64,000 bases of DNA from Pseudokineococcus lusitanus (GTDB taxonomy: Bacteria; Actinomycetota; Actinomycetes; Actinomycetales; Quadrisphaeraceae): assembly GCF_003751265.1 (NCBI RefSeq), contig NZ_RJKN01000007.1, positions 170,748 to 234,747 of the forward strand, given 5' to 3'. Positions within the stretch are counted from its first letter, which is position 1. Each line of letters starts with the position of its first letter. Of the stretch, positions 17,002 through 24,748 are shown in pieces. Both the position numbers and the translations under genes were made by a program. The notes below the pieces were generated by a model. That model was not told the DNA's origin, did not search any database, and saw only the letters and a program-made list of their open reading frames with translations.

Positions 17002-18048
17002 GTGACCGCCACCCCGTCCGGGCCCCGGCCCGTCCGCGACCCCGCCACCGCCCGGGCCACCACCGCCGCCGCCCGCGCCCTCCTCGCCGCGCTGGACGAC
17101 GACGGACGGCGGCGGCTGGCCGAGCGGGCCGGCCCGGACCGCCGCTCGTGGACCTTCGTCGACGGGCGTCACCCGGGCCTCGTGCTCGGCGACCTCGCGG
17201 GCGGGGCGCTCGCGGCGGCGGAGGCGCTGCTGGCGAGCACGGGCGACGACCGCGAGGGCGGCAGCGGGCTCCTGCGCGGCGCCGTCGAGCTGGAGCGGGT
17301 CCGCCAGCACCTCGCGGCCGCGGCGGCCGGCGGGCCGCTCGAGCCCGCCTCGCTGGAGGGCCGCGACGACCCGGACCCCTACTCCCTCCGCCTCGAGGGC
17401 ACGCCGGGCGACGGGCCCTGGGGCTGGCGGGTCAGCGGCCACCACCTGTCCGTGCACGTCGCCGTCGCCGACGAGCGGGTCACCGTGACGCCGCACTTCG
17501 TCGGCGCCCAGCCGGCGGTCGTCCCGCACGGGTCGCGGGCGGGCTGGCGGCTGCTCGCGCCCGAGGAGGACCTGGCCCGCGACGTCCTCGCGGCCCTGGA
17601 CCCGGACCGGCTCGCCGTCGCCCGCCCGGACGACGTCGCCCCCGCCGACGTCCTCACGGGCACCGACCCCGTGGCCGACCCCTCCGTCATCCCCGCGGGG
17701 CTGGCGCACCGCGACATGCCGCCGGCGGCGCAGGCGTCGCTCGAGGCGCTGCTGCGGCACTACCTGCGGCGCGCCCCGGCCGCGTCCGCCGCGGCGTGCT
17801 GGGAGGACCTCGTCGCCGACGGCCTCGGCGGCGTGGAGATGACGTGGCTCGGCTCGCTCGAGCGGGGCGAGGGCCACTACTACGGCGTCCGCGCGCCGAG
17901 CATGCTCGTCGAGCTCGACAACACCCAGCACGGCGCCGACCACGTCCACACCGTCTGGCGGCACCTGCGCGACGACTTCGGCGGCGACGCCCTCCGTGAC
18001 CACCTGCGCGACGCCCACCGCGACGAGGACCACCACCGCCACCGCTGA
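17002..18048 (+). CDS. DUF3500 domain protein
   Basis: 348 residues from GTG 17002, six bases after CAGGGT. The family signature is GWRVSGHHLSVHVAVAD followed by VTPHFVGAQPA, and a C-terminal stretch (RGEGHYYGVRAPSMLVELDN ... DHVHTVWRHLRDDFG) rich in His and Asp that could bind metal. No signal peptide or membrane segment is seen. Function is unknown; eukaryotic-looking relatives exist in fungi. The last 15 residues are a His/Asp-rich tail. It follows purC after 55 bases but has its own predicted promoter. Confidence 0.8.
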   Translation: MTATPSGPRPVRDPATARATTAAARALLAALDDDGRRRLAERAGPDRRSWTFVDGRHPGLVLGDLAGGALAAAEALLASTGDDREGGSGLLRGAVELERVRQHLAAAAAGGPLEPASLEGRDDPDPYSLRLEGTPGDGPWGWRVSGHHLSVHVAVADERVTVTPHFVGAQPAVVPHGSRAGWRLLAPEEDLARDVLAALDPDRLAVARPDDVAPADVLTGTDPVADPSVIPAGLAHRDMPPAAQASLEALLRHYLRRAPAASAAACWEDLVADGLGGVEMTWLGSLERGEGHYYGVRAPSMLVELDNTQHGADHVHTVWRHLRDDFGGDALRDHLRDAHRDEDHHRHR

Positions 18049-18075
18049 CCGACCTCGCCGGCCGCCCACCACCAC

Positions 18076-18222
18076 CGCGACGTGTGGCCATGACGCTGCG
18101 CGCGCCCGCCCCCCATCGCGACGTGTGGCCACGTGCTCCCCGTCGGGTGCGTGCTCGCCACCACGTGGCCACACGTCGCGGGATGACGGCACCGAGGGAC
18201 GGCGACGTGGCCACACGTCGCG
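18076..18222. repeat. nested inverted repeats of CGCGACGTGTGGCCA in an intergenic region
   Basis: Four copies of a 15-19 base unit lie between DUF3500 and the flavoprotein gene. Copies at 18076-18090 and 18117-18135 are direct; copies at 18162-18180 and 18204-18222 are inverted. The inner pair is a perfect 19-base inverted repeat with a 26-base loop, and the outer pair can form a second, enclosing stem of at least 15 bases. No T-tract follows. It could terminate transcription, stabilise RNA ends or bind a protein; nothing in the flanks suggests a transposon. Confidence 0.85.
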
Positions 18223-18280
18223 CTGAGGGGTCGGCGGCGTCGGGGTGCCGGGGGACCGGGGCTGGGGCATCGTCGCGACC

Positions 18281-19726
18281 ATGAGCGAGAGCAGCGGCAC
18301 GGGCACCGAGCGCGAGGTCGACGTCGTCGTGGTCGGCGGCGGGTCGACGGGCGAGAACGTCGCGGACCGTGCCCACCGGGGCGGGCTGGCGGACGTCGTG
18401 GTCGTCGAGAACGAGCTCGTCGGGGGCGAGTGCTCGTACTGGGCGTGCATGCCGAGCAAGGCGCTGCTGCGCCCGACGGCGGCGCTCGCGGCGGCGCGGC
18501 GGCTCCCCGGCGCGGCGGCGGCCGTCACCGGCGAGGTCGACGTGCAGGCGGTCCTCGACCGTCGCACCTCCTTCACGAGCGGGTACGACGACTCCTCCCA
18601 GGTCGAGTGGGTGGAGGGCGCCGGCCTCTCCCTCGTCCGCGGGACCGCGCGCCTCGACGGGGAGCGCCGCGTCGTCGTGACGGCCGAGGACGGGCAGGTC
18701 ACCACGCTCGTCGCCCGCCACGCCGTCGTCGTCGCGTCCGGCTCCGAGCCGACGACGCCGCCGGTCGACGGCCTCGGCGACGTGCCGCACTGGGGAAGCC
18801 GCGAGGCGACGTCGGCCACCGAGGTCCCGCGGCGGCTGCTCGTCCTCGGGGCGGGCGTCGTCGGCCTCGAGATGGCGACGGCCTTCCGGCGCCTCGGCGC
18901 CGAGGTGACCGTCGTCGGCGGGTCCGCCGTCCTCGGCGCCTTCGAGCCGCGCGCGGGCGAGCTCGTCGCGGACGCGCTGCGCGAGGAGGGCGTCGAGGTC
19001 GTCGTCGGCGACCGCGCCGCCTCCGCCGCCCGCGACGACGGCGAGGTCCGGCTCACGCTGAGCAGCGGGCGCGAGCTCGTCGCCGACGAGCTCCTCGTCG
19101 CGACCGGCCGTCGGCCGCGGACCACCGACCTCGGGCTGGAGACGGTCGGGCTCGAGCCCGGCGCCGCGCTCGACATCGACGCCTCGGGCCGTGTCCGCGG
19201 CGTCGAGGGCACGTGGCTCTACGCGGCGGGCGACGTCACGGGGCTGGCCCCCCTGACGCACATGGGCAAGTACGCGGCCCGCGCCGTCGGCGACGTCGTC
19301 GCCGCCCGGGCTCGCGGGGAGGCGCAGGGCGAGCAGGCGCCGTGGTCGCCGTACGCGACGACGGCGCTGCGGCAGGCGGTCCCGCAGGTCGTCTTCACCG
19401 ACCCGGAGGTGGCCTCGGTCGGGCTCACGGAGGAGCAGGCGCGGGAGGCCGGCGTCGACGTCCGCGTCGTCGCGCTCGACATCGCCGTTGCCGGGTCCTC
19501 GCTGCACGCGGACGGGTACACGGGCTGGGCCTGCCTCGTCCTCGACGACGCCCGCGGCGTCGTCGTCGGCGCCACCTTCGTGGGCCAGGACGTCGCCGAG
19601 CTGCTGCACTCCGCGACGGTCGCCGTCGTCGGGGAGGTGCCGCTGGACCGGCTCTGGCACGCGGTCCCCAGCTACCCGACGATCAGCGAGGTGTGGCTGC
19701 GCCTCCTCGAGGCCGCCGGCCTCTGA
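18281..19726 (+). CDS. FAD-dependent pyridine nucleotide-disulfide oxidoreductase (mercuric reductase/lipoamide dehydrogenase-like)
   Basis: 481 residues from ATG 18281; CATCGT ends seven bases before it, so it may be leaderless. The FAD loop is VVVVGGGSTGENVA. The redox disulfide is the pair in GGECSYWACMPSKALLRP (Cys-x4-Cys). NAD(P) site: VLGAGVVGLEMATAF. The second FAD motif is LYAAGDVTG. The C-terminal dimer domain is present but the usual His-x4-Glu active-site motif is replaced around LWHAVPSYPTISE, where a His-Pro-x-x-Ser variant is typical of this subgroup. The electron acceptor is unknown; lipoamide or a small disulfide are candidates. Confidence 0.88.
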   Translation: MSESSGTGTEREVDVVVVGGGSTGENVADRAHRGGLADVVVVENELVGGECSYWACMPSKALLRPTAALAAARRLPGAAAAVTGEVDVQAVLDRRTSFTSGYDDSSQVEWVEGAGLSLVRGTARLDGERRVVVTAEDGQVTTLVARHAVVVASGSEPTTPPVDGLGDVPHWGSREATSATEVPRRLLVLGAGVVGLEMATAFRRLGAEVTVVGGSAVLGAFEPRAGELVADALREEGVEVVVGDRAASAARDDGEVRLTLSSGRELVADELLVATGRRPRTTDLGLETVGLEPGAALDIDASGRVRGVEGTWLYAAGDVTGLAPLTHMGKYAARAVGDVVAARARGEAQGEQAPWSPYATTALRQAVPQVVFTDPEVASVGLTEEQAREAGVDVRVVALDIAVAGSSLHADGYTGWACLVLDDARGVVVGATFVGQDVAELLHSATVAVVGEVPLDRLWHAVPSYPTISEVWLRLLEAAGL

Positions 19727-19778
19727 CGCCGCCGGGGCGGCCCTCTCCTGGTCGACCTCGCGCGGTCGGCGCCCTTCC

Positions 19779-19963
19779 ACCCCACGTCGCTGCCGACATC
19801 GGCCAGCGGGGCGCCTCCTGGCCCACTTCGCTGCCGACGTCGGTCAGCGGGGCGCCTCGTGGCCCACTTCGCTGCCGAAGTGGGCGCGAGGGGCGTCTCG
19901 TGACCGACTTCGCTGCCGACGTCGGTCAGCGGGGCGTCTCTCGGCCCACTTCGGCAGCGAAGT
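19779..19963. repeat. 41-bp tandem repeats with internal palindromes between convergent genes
   Basis: Four head-to-tail units of exactly 41 bases (19779-19819, 19820-19860, 19861-19901, 19902-19942) and a partial fifth (from 19943) fill the space between two convergent genes. Each has a constant core (TTCGCTGCCGA or CGTCGCTGCCGA) and a GCGGGGCG or GAGGGGCG tail. Unit 3 is a perfect hairpin, CCCACTTCG-CTGC-CGAAGTGGG; unit 4 pairs GACCGAC with GTCGGTC; the fifth has ACTTCG-GCAG-CGAAGT. The flanks change in step to keep pairing possible in some units but not others. No spacers, so not CRISPR. Confidence 0.85.
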
Positions 19964-19995
19964 CCATCGGTGAGGTCGCTCCCCGCGGCCGAGGG

Positions 19996-20520
19996 TCAGC
20001 GCGCCAGCTGCCGCGCCGCGCGCAGGTAGCGGGTGACGGCGAGCCGCTGGGCGGCGCGGGCCGCGGGGGAGGCGAGGCGCGCCGGGGCCCAGACGAGGCG
20101 CGACCACGAGCGGACGCGGAACGCGACGTCCTCGCCGTCGAGCACGAGGGCGAAGCTCTCCCAGCCCTCCTCGGGGTGCGGCCGCAGCGTCTCGTACGTG
20201 AAGCCGGCCCGACCGGGCTCGTCGACGACGTCGCGGACCCGGCAGCGGGCCACGAGCAGGCCACCAGGCCCGGCGGTCTGGGTGACCTCCACGCCGTCGG
20301 CGACGGGCGGGGTCGCCACGTCGACGTGCACGCCCGCGAGCCGCTGCACGTCCCAGCCGAGGAGCCCGGCGCGGGCGCGCGCGAAGGCCCGGCCGCCCCG
20401 GCCCACGACCCGGCTGACGTCGGTCGTCGCGTACCCGGGCCCCCAGCCCGGCCAGCGGTCCCCGCGCTCGGCGTGGGCCGCGCCGACGTGGCGGCGGGCG
20501 GAGGCGGCCGCCGTGCTCAC
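19996..20520 (-). CDS. DUF1990 family protein
   Basis: 174 residues from GTG 20520, which overlaps the stop of the metal-hydrolase gene (GTGA). The family is recognised by WGPGYATTDVSRVVGRG near the N-terminus, GHAR-like RAGFTYETLRPHPEEGWESFAL (the 'Y.TL.GHpe.GEe.F' pattern) and a C-terminal RYLRAARQL. Function is unknown; plant and actinobacterial members are soluble proteins. Co-translation with a beta-lactamase-fold hydrolase is the only functional hint. Confidence 0.85.
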   Translation of the reverse strand: MSTAAASARRHVGAAHAERGDRWPGWGPGYATTDVSRVVGRGGRAFARARAGLLGWDVQRLAGVHVDVATPPVADGVEVTQTAGPGGLLVARCRVRDVVDEPGRAGFTYETLRPHPEEGWESFALVLDGEDVAFRVRSWSRLVWAPARLASPAARAAQRLAVTRYLRAARQLAR

Positions 20521-21170
20521 GCCGGGACCTCGCGGGCGCCGGTGCCCGCGAGGTCGAGCACCTCGGTGCCCTCGGGCCCGAGCGCGTCGACCTGCCGCAG
20601 GTACACCGCCCGGCCCGGCGCCGAGACGATCGCGTCGTGCACCGGTACGAGCAGCCGCGGCGCGACACGGCGGGCGAAGGACACGGTCTCCCGCAGCGAC
20701 GTCCACGGGGCCGTCAGCGGCAGGGCCAGGACGTCGACGCCCTCGGGCGCCTCGGCGTAGGCGTCGCCGGGGTGGAAGAGCAGCGGCTCGCCGTCCCCGC
20801 CGAGCAGGACGCCGACGTTGCCGACGCGCGGCACGTCCTCGTGGATGAGCGCGTGCTCGCCGCCGACGGCGCGCAGCGGCAGCGCGCCGACGGACGTGAC
20901 GTCGCCCGGCGCGAGGACCTCGGCGCCCCAGCGGGCGTCACCCGCGGTCTGCGGCTCGGCGAGGACGCGCGCGCCGGGGTTGGCCGAACGGAGGGCCTCG
21001 AAGCGGCCCTCGGCGGGGTCGAGGTGGTCGGGGTGGGCGTGCGTGACGACGACGGCGTCGAGGTCGCGCAGCTCCTCCCACCCGGGGGTGAAGGCACCGG
21101 GGTCGACGAGCACGCGGGCACCCCCGGCCTCGACGAGCAGGGTGGAGTGGCCGAGGTGGGTCAGGCGCAT
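20517..21170 (-). CDS. MBL-fold metallo-hydrolase (UlaG/YtnP-like)
   Basis: 217 residues from ATG 21170. LTHLGHSTLLVEAGGARVLVDPG is the N-terminal strand pair; THAHPDHLD is the zinc motif HxHxDH; FHPGDAY supplies the bridging Asp region; LVPVHD the last His. Small size fits stand-alone hydrolases of the L-ascorbate-lactonase/UlaG-like branch. GACCCT ends six bases before the ATG (leaderless). Substrate unknown. It shares a message with the DUF1990 gene. Confidence 0.88.
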   Translation of the reverse strand: MRLTHLGHSTLLVEAGGARVLVDPGAFTPGWEELRDLDAVVVTHAHPDHLDPAEGRFEALRSANPGARVLAEPQTAGDARWGAEVLAPGDVTSVGALPLRAVGGEHALIHEDVPRVGNVGVLLGGDGEPLLFHPGDAYAEAPEGVDVLALPLTAPWTSLRETVSFARRVAPRLLVPVHDAIVSAPGRAVYLRQVDALGPEGTEVLDLAGTGAREVPA

Positions 21171-21281
21171 GGCGCCAGGGTCGCACCGGGCCCTCGCGCC
21201 GACGACCCGGCGGACGGTGAGACGATGGGCACGAGCCCGCCCGGCCGGACGCGCGTCCGGCGTGCAGACCCGAGGAGCCCC

Positions 21282-21920
21282 GTGGCCCAGCCCAGCAACC
21301 CCCGCGAGGAGCGCGCCGCCCGCGCCGCCGCCCTGCGCAAGCAGCAGCAGCGCAAGGAGCGTCGTCAGCGCAACCTCATCATCGGCGTGACGGGCGGCGT
21401 CGTCGTCGTGCTCGTCGCCGCGGTCGCGACCGTCCTCGTGACGACGCGCGAGGAGACGGCCGCCGAGCAGGCCGCGCTGGAGGCGCCCATCGACGGCGTC
21501 GTCGAGCTGCCGGACGAGGACCTCGGCCGCAACCACGTCGAGGGCACCGTCGAGTACGCGACGACGCCCCCCGCCGGCGGCGACCACAACGCCGTGTGGC
21601 TCAACTGCGGCGTCTACCCCGAGCCGGTGACGAACGAGAACGCCGTCCACTCCCTCGAGCACGGCGCGGTCTGGATCACCTACGACCCCGAGCTGCCGAC
21701 GGAGCAGGTGGACCAGCTGCTCGCCGCGGCCGAGCCGTACGACTACACGCTCGTCAGCCCGTACGAGGGCATGGAGACGCCCATCACGTTGAGCGCGTGG
21801 GGCTCTCAGCTCGCGCTCGAGGACGCGTCGGACGAGCGCATCGCGCCGTTCCTCCACCAGTTCGTCCAGGGCGAGCAGACGCCCGAGCCGGGCGCCGCCT
21901 GCACGGGCGGCCTGTCCTGA
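21282..21920 (+). CDS. DUF3105 membrane-anchored protein
   Basis: 212 residues from GTG 21282 (GAGGAG upstream). A basic N-terminus (RKQQQRKERRQRN) leads into one membrane helix at about residues 35-57. The extracytoplasmic domain has the DUF3105 pattern PPAGGDHNAVWLNCGVYPEP, HSLEHGAVWITYDP and a single further Cys near the end. His and Cys residues suggest metal binding. It overlaps the DUF305 gene by four bases; the two families commonly occur together. Confidence 0.85.
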   Translation: MAQPSNPREERAARAAALRKQQQRKERRQRNLIIGVTGGVVVVLVAAVATVLVTTREETAAEQAALEAPIDGVVELPDEDLGRNHVEGTVEYATTPPAGGDHNAVWLNCGVYPEPVTNENAVHSLEHGAVWITYDPELPTEQVDQLLAAAEPYDYTLVSPYEGMETPITLSAWGSQLALEDASDERIAPFLHQFVQGEQTPEPGAACTGGLS

Positions 21921-22594
21921 CGACGCCCCTGACGCCGGCGCTGCGCCGGGTGCTCGCCGCCGGCACGGTCGTGTCGGCGGCGCTGCTGCTCGTCCTCGGC
22001 GTGCTCCTCGGGACGCACTGGGGCTCCGCGGCGGGGACGCCCGCCGCGGACTCGGTCGAGGTCGGGTTCGCGCACGACATGCAGGCGCACCACCGCCAGG
22101 CCGTCGAGATGTCGACCCTCGTGCGCGACCGCACCGACGACCCCGACGTGCGCCAGCTCGCCCTCGACATCGCCCTCACCCAGCAGCAGCAGGCCGGCCA
22201 GATGTTCGCCTGGCTCGAGACCTGGGGCGTCGGCCAGGGCCGCACCGAGCCGGTCATGGCGTGGATGGACGAGGTCCCCGGCGGGCACGCCGGCCACGGC
22301 ATGGACCTGCCCGAGGGGGGCCTCGGCTCGGTGGCCGAGATGCCCGGCATGGCGACGGCGGAGCAGATGGCCCGCCTCGAGGCCGCCGACGGGGTCGAGG
22401 CCGAGCGGATCTACCTGCAGCTCATGGCGACCCACCACGTCGCCGGCGTCGAGATGGCCGAGGCGGGCGCCGAGGGCTCCGAGCTGCCGGTGGTGCAGCG
22501 GCTGGCGACGGCCATGGCCACGGGCCAGCAGTCCGAGCTCCTCGTCCTCGACGACCTCCTCGCCGAGCGCGGCGGGCCGCTCGACGACCTCTGA
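21917..22594 (+). CDS. DUF305 family protein, apparent CTG start
   Basis: About 225 residues. An N-terminal membrane segment (AAGTVVSAALLLVLGVLLG) is followed by a helical-bundle domain with the duplicated DUF305 motif: FAHDMQAHHRQAVEMS and later MATHHVAGVEMAEAG. A Met/His-rich linker (GGHAGHGMDLPEGG) could bind copper. The start is unusual: the upstream stop overlaps CTG in a CTGA junction, and no ATG/GTG/TTG occurs nearby. GTG 21950 is the first canonical start but removes the basic residues before the membrane helix. Start uncertain, gene certain. Confidence 0.87.
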   Translation: MTTPLTPALRRVLAAGTVVSAALLLVLGVLLGTHWGSAAGTPAADSVEVGFAHDMQAHHRQAVEMSTLVRDRTDDPDVRQLALDIALTQQQQAGQMFAWLETWGVGQGRTEPVMAWMDEVPGGHAGHGMDLPEGGLGSVAEMPGMATAEQMARLEAADGVEAERIYLQLMATHHVAGVEMAEAGAEGSELPVVQRLATAMATGQQSELLVLDDLLAERGGPLDDL

Positions 22595-22639
22595 CGTCCG
22601 GCCCGCGGGCGCACGGCCGGTGAGGCGTCCGCCCGCCGG

Positions 22640-22645
22640 TACCGT
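22640..22645 (+). promoter_or_regulatory. -10 box (TACCGT), leaderless start of purS
   Basis: TACCGT is followed by CTGCGGC (seven bases) and the ATG of purS. No Shine-Dalgarno lies in between. The same arrangement precedes purD and purL. Confidence 0.65.
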
Positions 22646-22652
22646 CTGCGGC

Positions 22653-22940
22653 ATGGGTCGCGTCGTCGTCGAGGTCATGCCGAAGCCCGAGATCCTGGAC
22701 CCCCAGGGCAAGGCCGTCGCCACGGCGCTGCCCCGGCTGGGGCTGGGTCGCTTCACGGGGGTCCGCCAGGGCAAGCGCTTCGAGCTCGAGGTCGAGGGCG
22801 AGGTGACGGCGGAGGTCCTCGCCGACGCCGCCCGCGCCGCCGAGGTGCTGCTGTCCAACCCGGTCATCGAGGACGTCGTCCGCGTGGCGCCCGTCGAGGC
22901 CGACGCCGCCACGACCGGCGTCGCCGGCGGGACCGCCTGA
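22653..22940 (+). CDS. purS: phosphoribosylformylglycinamidine synthase subunit PurS
   Basis: 95 residues. A small subunit that couples PurQ and PurL in the FGAM synthase complex. Signatures: [18 protein letters not shown] at the N-terminus, [12 protein letters not shown] in the middle, [11 protein letters not shown] at the end of the domain. An Ala/Thr-rich tail follows. Its stop overlaps the purQ start (TGATG). ATG 22653 is preferred over an upstream GTG frame extension because of the -10 spacing. Confidence 0.95.
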   Translation: MGRVVVEVMPKPEILDPQGKAVATALPRLGLGRFTGVRQGKRFELEVEGEVTAEVLADAARAAEVLLSNPVIEDVVRVAPVEADAATTGVAGGTA

Positions 22941-23650
22941 TGGCCCGCCGCGTCGGCGTCGTCACCTTCCCCGGCTCGCTGGACGACGGCGACGCCGCCC
23001 GTGCCGTCCGCCTCGCCGGCGGCGAGCCCGTCCGGCTCTGGCACGGCGACGCCGACCTGCACGGCGTGGACGCCGTCGTCCTGCCCGGCGGCTTCTCCTA
23101 CGGCGACTACCTGCGCTGCGGCGCGATCGCCCGCTTCGCGCCCGTCATGGGGCCGCTCGTCGAGGCCGCCCACGAGGGCCTGCCGGTGCTCGGCATCTGC
23201 AACGGCTTCCAGGTGCTCTGCGAGGCGCACCTGCTGCCCGGCGCGCTGGTGCGCAACGACCACCGCACCTTCGTCTGCACCGACCAGCGGCTGCGCGTGG
23301 AGAACACCGGCACGGCCTGGACCTCGGCGTACGGCCGGGGCGAGGAGGTCGTCGTCCCGCTGAAGAACGGCGAGGGCGGCTACCTCGCCGACGAGCGCAC
23401 GCTCGACGAGCTCGAGGCCGAGGGCCGCGTGGTCCTGCGCTACGTCGTCCCGGAGGGCGGCCGGAACCCCAACGGCAGCGCCCGCGACATCGCCGGCGTC
23501 ACCAACGCGGCCGGCAACGTCGTCGGACTCATGCCCCACCCCGAGCACGCGGTCGAGGCCGGCTACGGCCCCGACCCCCGCTCCGGCACGGGCGGCACCG
23601 ACGGCCTGCGCTTCTTCGCCTCGGCGATCGGGCAGCTCACCTCCGCCTGA
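22940..23650 (+). CDS. purQ: phosphoribosylformylglycinamidine synthase subunit PurQ (glutaminase)
   Basis: 236 residues. Class I glutamine amidotransferase that feeds ammonia to PurL. Begins [32 protein letters not shown] is the oxyanion region; the nucleophile is in GICNGFQVL; the His/Glu pair is in MPHPEHAVE. Full length and translationally coupled to purS. purL is 5.5 kb further on and has its own promoter. Confidence 0.96.
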   Translation: MARRVGVVTFPGSLDDGDAARAVRLAGGEPVRLWHGDADLHGVDAVVLPGGFSYGDYLRCGAIARFAPVMGPLVEAAHEGLPVLGICNGFQVLCEAHLLPGALVRNDHRTFVCTDQRLRVENTGTAWTSAYGRGEEVVVPLKNGEGGYLADERTLDELEAEGRVVLRYVVPEGGRNPNGSARDIAGVTNAAGNVVGLMPHPEHAVEAGYGPDPRSGTGGTDGLRFFASAIGQLTSA

Positions 23651-23683
23651 CCTCTCGGCCCCACGCTCACCGGCCCCCCCGGG

Positions 23684-23746
23684 GGGTCTTCGTGCCCTTT
23701 CACCGCTCCCTGGCCTTCCTGGAGGGGTGAAAGGGCACGAAGACCC
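23684..23746. terminator. perfect 21-bp inverted repeat between convergent purQ and DUF2848 genes
   Basis: Arms 23684-23704 and 23726-23746 are perfect complements, starting GGGTCTTCGTGCCC on the plus strand, with a 21-base loop that itself can fold (CTCC...GGAG). It occupies the short space between two converging genes, so it can act as a bidirectional terminator. The arm contains AAAGGGCAC, much richer in A/T than its surroundings, and is longer than needed for termination. Confidence 0.75.
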
Positions 23747-23773
23747 GGGTCCGGGCGCCGCGGGGGCGGCGCG

Positions 23774-24496
23774 TCAGCCGACGGGCTCGGGCATGACCTC
23801 GACGTCGTAGCCCGCGGTGATGCGCAGGTCGGTCACCGGGTCGTGGAGCTCGACGTCCCACCGCGGCGCGAACTGGTCGACGCCGGGCACCATCGCCACC
23901 GTGCCGGAGGCGAGCACCGTGCCCGGCAGGTCCAGGCCCCGCTCGCGCAGGACGCCGAGCCAGTGGTCGGGCGTCAGCAGGTCGCCGAGGGTCGAGTCCT
24001 GGACGAGCGTGCGGACCCCGTCGGTGCCCGTGACCCAGCCGCGCAGGGCGATGTCGTCGAGGTGGTCGCGGACGTCCGCGAGCCGCCAGGCGGCGGTGCC
24101 GAGCACGTCGGGGCTCGCGTTCTTGCTCCACGCGACGCCGTGCACCTCGAGCGCCCGGTCGGTGTGGTCGCAGGCCACGGTGAGCAGCACGTCGTCCTCG
24201 GTGACGACGAGCGCCCACTCGGCCTCGCCCGACGTGCGCGCGTGCTGCACGGGGACGACGTCGGTCTGCGCCGCGAGGTAGGGCGCCACCGGGTAGAGGG
24301 CGGGCGTCGTCGTCGGCGCCGGCACGCCGAGCTCGGCTAGCTCGGCGATGTGGGCGCGGACCTCGTCCTGCTCGCGGCCCGCGTAGCCGGCGTTGAGCAG
24401 CCGGGCGACCTCGACCTCGCGGGTGCTGCCGTCGGGCAGCGCGAAGGTCAGGCGCGGGCGCAGGGGCCGCGGGGCGGGGGCGGTCTCGGCGGTCAT
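23774..24496 (-). CDS. DUF2848 family protein (fumarylacetoacetase-like fold)
   Basis: 240 residues. The family belongs to the FAH-like clan; the C-terminal ASGTVAMVPGVDQFAPRWDVEL and DLRITAGYDVEVMPEP stretches match it, as does the central HARTSGEAEWALVV. FAH-like enzymes hydrolyse or decarboxylate oxo-acids, but DUF2848 has no assigned reaction. It is divergent from the MHS transporter, across a candidate GntR operator, and probably belongs to the same catabolic cluster. ATG 24496 with GGGAG upstream. Confidence 0.8.
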   Translation of the reverse strand: MTAETAPAPRPLRPRLTFALPDGSTREVEVARLLNAGYAGREQDEVRAHIAELAELGVPAPTTTPALYPVAPYLAAQTDVVPVQHARTSGEAEWALVVTEDDVLLTVACDHTDRALEVHGVAWSKNASPDVLGTAAWRLADVRDHLDDIALRGWVTGTDGVRTLVQDSTLGDLLTPDHWLGVLRERGLDLPGTVLASGTVAMVPGVDQFAPRWDVELHDPVTDLRITAGYDVEVMPEPVG

Positions 24497-24625
24497 GAGG
24501 GGTCTCCCGGGAGGTGGGCGACCGCCCGGGACGCCTGCGGGGAGGCGGCCGCGCGGTCGGTCGGAGGTGACGGACTTCGGCGACGGGCCTTCCGCCCGGG
24601 CGCCGGCAGTGCCAGCATGCCGCTC

Positions 24626-24640
24626 GTATACACGTCGTAC
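24626..24640. promoter_or_regulatory. candidate GntR operator GTATAC-N5-GTAC
   Basis: The sequence GTATACACGTCGTAC lies in the space between the divergent DUF2848 and MHS transporter genes. The same pattern, GTATAC-N5-GTAT on the other strand, overlaps the start of the gntR gene 2.2 kb away. A/T-rich palindromic words are rare in this DNA, so the shared word is a good operator candidate. The rest of 24497-24748 shows no gene. Confidence 0.55.
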
Positions 24641-24748
24641 AAGGGGCGGTCCCGACCTCGGGACCGCTGCCACGGCCGCCGGGCGAGACCTGCCCGGGGG
24701 CCGGCGCGGCCCCCGGGCCGCGCCCCCGCCCGCACCGCAGGAGGACAC

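Noticed and set aside
19779..19963. CRISPR-like array
   Set aside because: Repeats are contiguous with no unique spacers, units differ from each other, and there is no cas gene.
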